Below, in pieces: positions 1 to 5,012 of a stretch of 7,018 bases of DNA (positions are counted from its first letter, which is position 1; each line of letters begins with the position of its first letter). This DNA comes from Thiotrichaceae bacterium (GTDB lineage Bacteria; Pseudomonadota; Gammaproteobacteria; Thiotrichales; Thiotrichaceae): assembly GCA_027030285.1 (NCBI GenBank), contig JALVFC010000525.1, positions 1 to 7,018 of the forward strand, read 5' to 3'. Below the pieces are notes generated by a model that did not search any database, had not been told where the DNA came from, and saw only the letters and a program-made list of their open reading frames with translations. Position numbers and translations under genes: made by a program.

Positions 1-1066
1 GCTCTCTGTCTTTGCCAAGGAAGTCACCTGTTTCACAAATCGGACCAACGACATCATAGGTGCGTGTGTCAGCCTCATTGTTGATTCTGACGGGAATGAT
101 TTCCTGCCATGCCTGGTATAGTGATGGGCGAATCAGGTCATTCATGGCAGCATCGACAATGGCGAAGTTTTTGTGCTCCGATAATTTCAGATATTCTACT
201 TTAGTGACAAGAATGCCTGCATTGGCGGTAATGGCGCGCCCAGGCTCTATGATAATGGTGTAATTTTGTAGTGTAGGGTGTTTTGCCAACAGTTGCTGGG
301 TGTACTCAGCAGGCAAGGGTGGTTCTTCTTCTTTATATCTGACGCCAAGTCCACCGCCCAGATCCAGATGTTTAATGTGGATGCCTGCCTGTTTCAGTTT
401 GTCAGCCAGGTTAAGTACACGTTCAAGAGCATCAATAAAGGGAGCAACTTCTGTGAGTTGTGAGCCGATATGGAAGTCTATGCCAATAATTTCAATATGT
501 TCAAGTTTGGATGCTTGTAAATATACTTGTTCGGCACGTGATATTTCTATGCCAAATTTGTTTTCTTTTAATCCTGTTGAGATGTAGGGATGCGTGCCTG
601 CATCAACATCCGGATTGACACGGATGGAAACAGGTGCTCTTTTACCTGATGCTTTAGCTACGGTGTTTAGGCGCTCAAGCTCTGCTTCAGATTCTATATT
701 GAAGCAGTGAATACCTACTTGGAGAGCACGAGCCATTTCATCTGCACGTTTTCCAACTCCGGAGAAAACGATCTTTTCAGGTTTTCCGCCTGCTGCCAGT
801 ACCCGTTCCAGTTCACCGACAGAAACAATGTCAAAACCCGAGCCAAGCCGTGCGAATAGATTAAGTATGGCGATATTTGAGTTGGCTTTTACAGCATAGC
901 AAATGAGATGTGGCTGGGGGCCAAAGGCGTTGTTGAAGGCATGCCAGTGGCGTTCCAGCGTAGCGCGAGAATAAATGTAACAGGGTGTGTCGAATTGATG
1001 TGCAATAGCGGCAACAGGTGTGTCTTCGGCAAACAGTTCCGCACCATGATAGTTAAAGTGATCCAT
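1..1066 (-). CDS. lysA: Diaminopimelate decarboxylase, 3' end outside window
   Basis: This PLP enzyme catalyses the last step of lysine synthesis, decarboxylating meso-diaminopimelate to L-lysine in the cytoplasm. The reading frame is open for 355 codons from the ATG at 1066 and leaves the window at position 1. The family is usually about 415 residues, so roughly 60 are missing. Visible motifs are CYAVKAN with the PLP-binding Lys60, HIGSQL with His199, the phosphate-binding glycine loop GGGLG at 237-241, EPGR at 274-277, and CETGDF with the catalytic Cys344 near the edge. The N-terminus MDHFNYHGAELFAE resembles Pseudomonas-type LysA, which supports this start. No Shine-Dalgarno sequence precedes the ATG, which lies 6 nt after the lptM stop, so translation is probably coupled to lptM. 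In related genomes dapF follows lysA; here that would lie outside the window. The identification is secure. Confidence 0.97.
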   Translation of the reverse strand, partial: MDHFNYHGAELFAEDTPVAAIAHQFDTPCYIYSRATLERHWHAFNNAFGPQPHLICYAVKANSNIAILNLFARLGSGFDIVSVGELERVLAAGGKPEKIVFSGVGKRADEMARALQVGIHCFNIESEAELERLNTVAKASGKRAPVSIRVNPDVDAGTHPYISTGLKENKFGIEISRAEQVYLQASKLEHIEIIGIDFHIGSQLTEVAPFIDALERVLNLADKLKQAGIHIKHLDLGGGLGVRYKEEEPPLPAEYTQQLLAKHPTLQNYTIIIEPGRAITANAGILVTKVEYLKLSEHKNFAIVDAAMNDLIRPSLYQAWQEIIPVRINNEADTRTYDVVGPICETGDFLGKDRE

Positions 1067-1072
1067 GTTTTT

Positions 1073-1234
1073 TTATGTTGTTGGTGGTGTTTTTACGGGT
1101 AGAGTCCAGTTTACAGCAGGTTTTTTGTTGTTATCAGGAAGGTAAAGCTTTCCCTTGTTGCCACATCCGCTGAGGAAGCTGGCAAGTGCCAGAAAAAAGA
1201 CCATGATGAAAAATATTTTATTTGCCCAGCACAT
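1073..1234 (-). CDS. lptM: Small outer-membrane lipoprotein LptM (YifL/LppL)
   Basis: This 53-residue protein has a hydrophobic signal segment (about residues 5-21) and a lipobox LSGC with the lipidated Cys24. After it comes the family signature CGNKGKLYLPD (residues 24-34) and a short Pro/Thr/Lys-rich tail. The CGxKGxLYxP pattern is typical of LptM, known in E. coli as YifL, which helps the LptD-LptE LPS translocon mature in the outer membrane. The family usually sits just upstream of lysA-dapF or dapF, as here. The start is the ATG at 1234: an in-frame TGA lies 12 nt upstream, and the only other ATG (residue 11) would leave a very short signal. No strong ribosome binding site is visible. 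The stop is followed, in the same frame, by two codons and then the lysA ATG. The family call rests on motif and synteny; the function is taken from E. coli. Confidence 0.88.
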   Translation of the reverse strand: MCWANKIFFIMVFFLALASFLSGCGNKGKLYLPDNNKKPAVNWTLPVKTPPTT

Positions 1235-1263
1235 AATATTAATTGTTCATTTTGGATTGTTTA

Positions 1264-1292
1264 ATTAGTGTAACTGCCTGCAAGTATGTCAA
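1264..1292 (-). promoter_or_regulatory. Sigma70-type promoter for lptM-lysA
   Basis: Read on the minus strand, a consensus -35 TTGACA (1287-1292) and a -10 ACTAAT (1264-1269, 4 of 6 matches) are separated by exactly 17 nt. Transcription would begin near 1257, leaving a leader of about 23 nt before the lptM ATG. The spacer contains ACTTGCAGGCA, which recurs upstream of the DUF2892 gene. Confidence 0.6.
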
Positions 1293-1341
1293 TAAATTTT
1301 CGCAGGAACGCTTCGCAAAGCTGGTTACGAGATAAATTTTC

Positions 1342-1372
1342 AAAAAAACAGTCCGGTTGGTGGAACTGTTTT
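1342..1372 (-). terminator. Putative intrinsic terminator, minus strand
   Basis: AAAACAGT (1345-1352) pairs perfectly with ACTGTTTT (1365-1372). Two inner C-G pairs (1353-1354 with 1362-1363) continue the stem past a bulged A, closing a 7-nt loop. Read on the minus strand, the hairpin runs straight into seven T residues (complement of 1342-1348). It lies about 200 nt downstream of the DUF2892 gene and before the lptM promoter, a sensible place to end transcripts from gltA or the DUF2892 gene. The stem is A/T-rich, so efficiency is uncertain. The symmetric A and T runs could also allow action in both directions. Confidence 0.5.
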
Positions 1373-1394
1373 CACGGTCTGTAGTCAGAGTAAG

Positions 1395-1462
1395 AGTACG
1401 AAGCTTGAGTGTCCTTGGCAGTGTTTAGCTACAAAAAGAAGTGCCTTGTGATGTTTCGTACT
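1395..1462. repeat. Inverted repeat AGTACGAA / TTCGTACT
   Basis: AGTACGAA (1395-1402) is perfectly inverted at 1455-1462, with 52 nt between. A second, inner complementary pair (GGCA near 1416-1419, TGCC near 1442-1445) would allow a longer stem with internal loops. It lies in DNA with no coding signal. It could be a structured RNA, a dispersed repeat or chance; the sequence alone does not decide. Confidence 0.4.
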
Positions 1463-1572
1463 TTGGCATCAAGACCTGCGCAGCTGACCCAATAACTAGC
1501 TACGCCATAACACATGTCACTGCGCTGGTTTGATGTCTTTTCTTTCTTCTTTGTATTCTGACTTTCTGTCAG

Positions 1573-1776
1573 CTAGTCAAAAGCGCGCCCGGCTTTGAAC
1601 CCCATCTTTTTCAGAATCATTGCAAGTGGGCAAAAGCCAGTAAATGCTGATTGCAGCAAATTCAGACCAACAAAACCGGTTAACCAAAACCAGTAATGGT
1701 TTACTTTTATGCCGAGTAACAGGCTTGCCAGTATGACGATGCCTGCAAAGGCAAGTACAACGCGATCAATGCTCAT
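1573..1776 (-). CDS. YgaP-like two-helix inner membrane protein (DUF2892)
   Basis: This 67-residue protein matches the YgaP-type transmembrane domain family (DUF2892). The N-terminus MSIDRVVLAFAG leads into a first helix (about residues 6-25), a short turn HYWFW, and a second helix (about 28-55) containing the conserved GLNLLQSAFTGFCPL, then a cationic tail MILKKMGFKAG. In some relatives this domain is fused to a rhodanese domain, as in E. coli YgaP; here it stands alone, which is also common. The Cys in TGFCPL (residue 49) is typical of the family. The ATG at 1776 has a strong Shine-Dalgarno sequence AAGGAGA (1783-1789) spaced 6 nt away. It lies 145 bp downstream of gltA on the same strand and may be read from the gltA promoter or its own. 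The biochemical role of stand-alone members is unknown. Confidence 0.88.
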   Translation of the reverse strand: MSIDRVVLAFAGIVILASLLLGIKVNHYWFWLTGFVGLNLLQSAFTGFCPLAMILKKMGFKAGRAFD

Positions 1777-1841
1777 GGGTTCTCTCCTTCCCCTGGTTAA
1801 GTTAGCGGTTCTCGTACTGTCTTGGTGTAACGATATGCCTG

Positions 1842-1893
1842 CAAGTTATTGATATAGGTTCTGTCGTAGCAGGATCTGATCATCAATAACTTG
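1842..1893. repeat. Perfect 12-bp inverted repeat downstream of gltA
   Basis: CAAGTTATTGAT (1842-1853) is exactly inverted at 1882-1893, enclosing 28 nt that contain a smaller CTG/CAG complementarity. The resulting hairpin lies 29 nt beyond the gltA stop and about 65 nt before the DUF2892 start. There is no T tract on the minus strand, so it is not a standard intrinsic terminator. It could stabilise the 3' end of gltA mRNA, serve as an operator, or be a repeat element. Confidence 0.6.
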
Positions 1894-1921
1894 TTACCTC
1901 ATTGCTCATTAAGCAGAGTCG

Positions 1922-3232
1922 TTACCGATTCTCTAGCTTAACATAGTTTCTTGGTTTTTCACCAGAATAGAGCTGTCGTGGTCTGCCGATGCGGGATTCA
2001 GGGTCTTGCATCATTTCATTCCAGTGGGAAATCCAGCCAATGGTGCGAGACATGGCAAAAATAACCGTGAACATATTTAAAGGTATGCCCATCGCTAATA
2101 GTATGATCCCTGAGTAGTAATCGACATTTGGGTACAGGTTGCGTGATTTGAAGTAATCATCCTGCAGGGCGATATTCTCTATTTCCATCGCGGTGTTAAA
2201 AAGCTCCTGGTATTTGTTGCCAGGTTCAAGCTGCTCCAGAATCTCGTGGCATGTCTTGCGGATAATAATCGCTCTTGGGTCATAACTTTTGTAGATGCGA
2301 TGTCCAAAGCCCATTAACCGGAAGCGGTCATTTTTATCTTTTGCGCGATCAATGTAGTACTGAACGTCGTTATCCGAATCGACGATATCAAGCAGCATTT
2401 TAATGACCGCTTCGTTGGCGCCACCATGAGCAGGCCCCCAGAGCGAGGCAATGCCTGCTGAGACGGCAGCAAACGGGTTGGCTTCAGAGCTTCCGGTGAG
2501 GCGTACTGTTGAGGTGGATGCATTTTGCTCATGATCAGCGTGCAGGATCATAATCAGATCCAGGGCTTTTACAAACAGCGGTGGGGGCGTGTATTCCTCT
2601 GTCGGCAGGGCGAACATCATATGTAGAAAATTACCGGCATAATCCAGGTCGTTGCGTGGATACATAAATGGTAAGCCGTGTGCGTAGCGATAACTCCAAG
2701 CGGCAATCGTGGGCATTTTGGCAATCAGACGGTGAGCTGCTTTTTGACGTTTTTTGGGATCATGTACATCTTCTTCGTGGTCATGGAAAAATGAGGATAA
2801 TGCGCCGACTACCCCCACCATGATCCCCATAGGATGGGCATCTCTTCTAAAGCCTATGAAAAACTGCTTTAGTGCTTCATGCAGCATGGTGTGATGACAG
2901 ATGTCATTTTTAAATGTTTGTAGTTGTTCTGCGTCAGGCAGGTTGCCGTAATAAAGGAGGTAGCAGACTTCCAGAAAAGTGCTTTGCTCGGCCAGCTGTT
3001 CAATAGGATAGCCACGGTACTGCAGAATGCCTTTGCTGCCATCAAGATAGGTAATGGCACTGCGACAGCTTGCGGTTGAAAGAAAGCCGGGATCATAGGT
3101 AAAGTATCCCAGTTCCTTGTATAACGCACGGACATCTATGGTTGGGATGCCCTCGCTTGGTCTTAAAATGGGTAGCTCCAGTTTTTTACCTGTCGAGTTG
3201 TCTGTAAGTGTGACAGTATCCTTCTTATTCAT
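1922..3232 (-). CDS. gltA: Type II citrate synthase
   Basis: This enzyme condenses acetyl-CoA with oxaloacetate to give citrate, the entry step of the TCA cycle. The 436-residue length fits the hexameric, gltA-type bacterial enzymes. The catalytic triad can be located: His269 in GPAHGGANE, His311 in GFGHRIYK and Asp371 in NVDYYSG, corresponding to E. coli His264, His305 and Asp362. Other hallmarks are the N-terminal beta-domain (about 1-50), GILQYRGYPIEQL (68-80), HADHEQNASTSTVR (231-244) and the C-terminal IGRPRQLYSG. Where E. coli has Cys206, the thiol tied to NADH inhibition, this protein has Thr211 (ALPTEEY against STPCEPY), so sensitivity to thiol reagents and perhaps to NADH may differ. 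The ATG at 3232 gives the expected N-terminus, although its Shine-Dalgarno sequence is weak. gltA is often divergent from the sdh operon in gammaproteobacteria; here the divergent neighbour is an uncharacterised gene. Confidence 0.98.
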   Translation of the reverse strand: MNKKDTVTLTDNSTGKKLELPILRPSEGIPTIDVRALYKELGYFTYDPGFLSTASCRSAITYLDGSKGILQYRGYPIEQLAEQSTFLEVCYLLYYGNLPDAEQLQTFKNDICHHTMLHEALKQFFIGFRRDAHPMGIMVGVVGALSSFFHDHEEDVHDPKKRQKAAHRLIAKMPTIAAWSYRYAHGLPFMYPRNDLDYAGNFLHMMFALPTEEYTPPPLFVKALDLIMILHADHEQNASTSTVRLTGSSEANPFAAVSAGIASLWGPAHGGANEAVIKMLLDIVDSDNDVQYYIDRAKDKNDRFRLMGFGHRIYKSYDPRAIIIRKTCHEILEQLEPGNKYQELFNTAMEIENIALQDDYFKSRNLYPNVDYYSGIILLAMGIPLNMFTVIFAMSRTIGWISHWNEMMQDPESRIGRPRQLYSGEKPRNYVKLENR

Positions 3233-3267
3233 TCAGATGCTCTAATATTGTAAACTGCAAACCCGCC

Positions 3268-3297
3268 ATTCTAACAAAATGAGAACGTAATGTTGAA
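3268..3297 (-). promoter_or_regulatory. Possible gltA promoter
   Basis: On the minus strand, TAGAAT (3268-3273, 5 of 6 matches to the -10 consensus) lies 18 nt after TTCAAC (3292-3297, a poor -35). This would give a leader of about 29 nt. A second -10-like hexamer, TACAAT, sits closer to the gene but would leave almost no leader. A weak -35 may mean an activator is needed; no operator is recognised. Confidence 0.35.
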
Positions 3298-3329
3298 ACT
3301 TTGTCGCTGCCCTGGTGTGATAGGATGGG

Positions 3330-3359
3330 TTAGTGTGATAAGTGGTTGTTAGGTATAAA
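3330..3359 (+). promoter_or_regulatory. Possible promoter for the 3422-5012 operon
   Basis: TATAAA (3354-3359) is a good -10 element, preceded at 18 nt by TTAGTG (3330-3335), a weak -35. Transcription would start near 3366, about 56 nt before the GTG start, close to a small hairpin AGCCT/AGGCT (3360-3373). It is the best candidate in the divergent region but not a strong one. Confidence 0.35.
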
Positions 3360-3408
3360 AGCCTTAGTAGGCTCAAAAATTCCGATCACGCTAAATCAGA
3401 TCTTCCTT

Positions 3409-3414
3409 AAAGGA
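3409..3414 (+). promoter_or_regulatory. Ribosome binding site favouring the GTG start at 3422
   Basis: AAAGGA is spaced 7 nt from the GTG at 3422. The alternative ATG at 3455 is preceded only by A/T-rich sequence without a Shine-Dalgarno match. The site lies in the 3' arm of a short palindrome, TTCCT-taa-AGGAA (3403-3415), so it could be partly hidden by local RNA pairing. Confidence 0.5.
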
Positions 3415-3421
3415 ATCTTAA

Positions 3422-4165
3422 GTGGCTCCTTTATTGATATTAAGTATAAAAAATATGAACAGAAAACTCCTTTTTCCCTTTTTTGCAATTGCACTGACTG
3501 GTGTTGTGTGGATATGGTTTGCTATGGATGGTAATAAACCAGATATGGATGCTGGTGTCATAAACAACAAATTGCCCTGGCAGATCAATATTGAGAATGA
3601 AAAAACATTGCAGGTTTTTTCCCTTCATGTGGGGCAGGACAGTCTTTCAGCGGTTGTGAAAAAACTCAGGAAGCTACCTGAGCTTGCTCTTTTTGAGGAT
3701 GCGGAAGGTGTCAGGCAGATAGAGGCTTATTTTTCACGAGTAAAACTGGCAATGCTTGAGGGGAGGATGGTTGCAGAGGTTGATGTGGAAGGTGTGGATT
3801 TATCAGGCTTTGCCAGGTTTGCCAAAAAAGGTCAGCCAACACCAAGTGGGCGGCGTAAATATAAGCTGTCAAAAACAGGCATTATCAAAGCAAATGCTTT
3901 ACGTGTCTGGAAGTTGGTATATATGCCCAGAGCAGATTATACCGAGGCTCAGTTGTTACGTTTTTTTGGTGAGCCAGGGCATAAAAAAACGGTGAGTGCT
4001 GGTGTTGAGAATTGGTACTACCCGAACAAAGGCTTGTTGATTACTTATGATAAGGATGGTCGTGAGCTTTTTTATTATGCGGCTGTAGCTGAATATGGAA
4101 AGATGTTGAAAGGGGTGGAAAAGGACATTTCGAGCATGCAAAACATGCAAGGAGATGCGCAGTGA
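3422..4165 (+). CDS. Uncharacterised membrane-anchored or exported protein
   Basis: I do not recognise the function of this 247-residue protein. One hydrophobic segment (about residues 16-35) follows the basic stretch MNRK, suggesting a signal anchor or an uncleaved signal peptide with the rest in the periplasm; no lipobox is seen. The soluble part has a helical-looking middle rich in Leu, Glu and Lys (SLSAVVKKLRKLPELALFED, 74-93) and a basic linker SGRRKYKLSK. The C-terminal section has YTEAQLLRFFGEP (173-185) then WYYPNKGLLITYDKDGRELF (198-217). That FGEP-gap-WYY-GL-I-D-G pattern loosely recalls BamE/SmpA-like folds, but this is only an impression. The start could be GTG 3422, which has a good ribosome binding site, or ATG 3455, which gives a cleaner signal segment. 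Its stop overlaps the ycgN GTG by 4 bp, so the two are translationally coupled. It is probably a real, conserved gene. Confidence 0.85.
   Translation: MAPLLILSIKNMNRKLLFPFFAIALTGVVWIWFAMDGNKPDMDAGVINNKLPWQINIENEKTLQVFSLHVGQDSLSAVVKKLRKLPELALFEDAEGVRQIEAYFSRVKLAMLEGRMVAEVDVEGVDLSGFARFAKKGQPTPSGRRKYKLSKTGIIKANALRVWKLVYMPRADYTEAQLLRFFGEPGHKKTVSAGVENWYYPNKGLLITYDKDGRELFYYAAVAEYGKMLKGVEKDISSMQNMQGDAQ
4149..4155 (+). promoter_or_regulatory. Ribosome binding site for ycgN inside the upstream gene
   Basis: AAGGAGA lies 6 nt before the GTG at 4162 and inside the last codons of the preceding gene. It fixes the GTG as the ycgN start and makes a GTGA stop/start overlap. Confidence 0.7.
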
Positions 4166-4620
4166 GCTCTGTGTGGTGGGAGGAAAAGCGACTGAGTGAG
4201 CTGAATGAAGAAGAGTGGGAGTCCCTTTGTGATCATTGTGGCAAGTGTTGCCTGTTAAAGCTGGAAGATGAAGACAGTGGTGATGTTTATTATACCGATG
4301 TGGCTTGCAAGTTGATGAATGCTGAGGATTGTAGCTGCACCAAATACACTCAGCGGGAGGTGCTGGTGCCAGATTGTTTGAAATTAACTAGAGATAATTT
4401 GGAGGAAATTGCTTGGATGCCTTTAAGTTGTGCTTACCGCAGAGTCATGGAGGGTCGAGGTTTGCCTGTATGGCATCACCTGGTTTGTGGGGATAAAATG
4501 GAAATTCATCGGAGCGGGTTTTCAGTCGTGGGTAAATTTACCTATGAAGACCGCTTGCCGGATGGTGATGAAATTGAGGAGCGTATTGTTGAATGGCCAC
4601 TACTAACCGGCAACAACTAA
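4162..4620 (+). CDS. ycgN: YcgN-family cysteine cluster protein (UPF0260)
   Basis: This 152-residue protein is a clear member of the YcgN/UPF0260 family. It carries the cysteine cluster Cys23-x2-Cys26-x2-Cys29-Cys30 (CDHCGKCC), followed by Cys49, Cys57, Cys59, Cys72, Cys90 and Cys109. Relatives with this CxxCxxCC motif are thought to bind metal, either zinc or an iron-sulphur cluster, but the reaction or partner is not established. The acidic N-terminus and HRSGFSVVGKFTYEDRLPDG (116-135) near the end are typical. Length agrees with the family. The gene starts with GTG in a 4-bp overlap with the upstream gene and ends 28 bp inside hslR, so all three plus-strand genes form a tightly coupled operon. 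In Pseudomonas and enterics ycgN is usually near ycgL; that neighbour is absent here. Confidence 0.93.
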   Translation: MSSVWWEEKRLSELNEEEWESLCDHCGKCCLLKLEDEDSGDVYYTDVACKLMNAEDCSCTKYTQREVLVPDCLKLTRDNLEEIAWMPLSCAYRRVMEGRGLPVWHHLVCGDKMEIHRSGFSVVGKFTYEDRLPDGDEIEERIVEWPLLTGNN

Positions 4621-5012
4621 AAACTGAGTTGCTAAAGCTGCGTCTGGATAAGTGGCTTTGGGCTGCACGCTTCTTTAAAACCAGAAAGCTGGCGAGTGAG
4701 GCAATTCGTGGAGGCAGGGTGCATGTCAATCAGCAGCGTGTTAAACCAGCAAAGAATGTTGTTTGTGGTGATGAGCTGGAGATTAGTCGAGGGGAGGAGG
4801 TATTTACCGTTGAGGTGGTCGGGCTTAATGATAAGCGCCGCCCCGCCAAAGAGGCGGTGCGGCTGTATGTGGAATCAGCGGAGAGTATTGAGAAGCGTCA
4901 GCAACAAAGAGCTTTGAACAAGCTTTCAGGTGGCGGGATGTCACCCGGCAGGAAGCCTGATAAGCGTCAACGGCGAAAGATTCGCAGGTTTAAGCAAGGC
5001 TCAGTCTCTTAA
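4593..5012 (+). CDS. hslR: Ribosome-associated heat shock protein Hsp15
   Basis: This 139-residue protein matches E. coli Hsp15. An S4 RNA-binding domain starts at LRLDKWLWAARFFKTRKLA (about residues 16-34), with AIRGGRVHVNQQRVKPAK completing the RNA-binding fold. A central RRPAKEA motif (82-88) follows, then a highly basic C-terminal extension ending RKIRRFKQGSVS. Hsp15 binds free 50S subunits that carry a stalled nascent chain-tRNA and moves the tRNA so that the subunit can be recycled. The ATG at 4593 overlaps ycgN by 28 bp; a GAGGAG sequence at 4576-4581 lies about 11 nt upstream, a longer spacing than usual. The stop codon interlocks with the ugd stop on the other strand. No heat-shock (sigma32) promoter was recognised directly upstream. 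Confidence 0.95.
   Translation: MATTNRQQLKTELLKLRLDKWLWAARFFKTRKLASEAIRGGRVHVNQQRVKPAKNVVCGDELEISRGEEVFTVEVVGLNDKRRPAKEAVRLYVESAESIEKRQQQRALNKLSGGGMSPGRKPDKRQRRKIRRFKQGSVS

Larger units (their letters stand above)
1235..1572. other. Non-coding gap between DUF2892 gene and lptM
   Basis: This 338-bp stretch has no convincing gene on either strand: the open frames are under about 60 codons and lack credible starts with ribosome binding sites. It holds the lptM promoter at its left end, a candidate minus-strand terminator near 1342-1372, an 8-bp inverted repeat (1395-1402 with 1455-1462), a pyrimidine-rich tract at about 1536-1553, and a 5-bp hairpin (1558-1572) directly after the DUF2892 stop codon. 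Many gammaproteobacteria carry a divergent cyaY (frataxin) gene next to lptM-lysA; none is present here. Confidence 0.6.

Noticed and set aside
60..587. Plus-strand open frames antisense to lysA
   Set aside because: They are shadows of the lysA coding strand, with low-complexity Ser/Cys-rich translations and no start signals.
1260..1430. Two overlapping minus-strand open stretches of about 40-55 codons between the DUF2892 gene and lptM
   Set aside because: Neither has an ATG or GTG start with a ribosome binding site near its beginning; both run through the terminator-like hairpin and the lptM promoter.
1429..1515. 28-codon minus-strand open frame beginning MCYGVASYW
   Set aside because: It has no ribosome binding site, no recognisable family and is short enough to occur by chance in non-coding DNA.
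1558..1572. CTGAC/GTCAG hairpin immediately after the DUF2892 stop as a terminator
   Set aside because: The stem is 5 bp and is followed by A-rich sequence on the minus strand, so it lacks the required U tract.
2314..3135. Alternative minus-strand frames inside gltA
   Set aside because: They are out-of-frame products of a well-supported gltA and show no family features.
3360..3373. Hairpin AGCCT-tagt-AGGCT in the gltA/operon divergent region as a terminator
   Set aside because: The stem is only 5 bp. A T run follows only on the minus strand, where no upstream gene would need it. It may be just a 5'-end hairpin of the plus-strand transcript.
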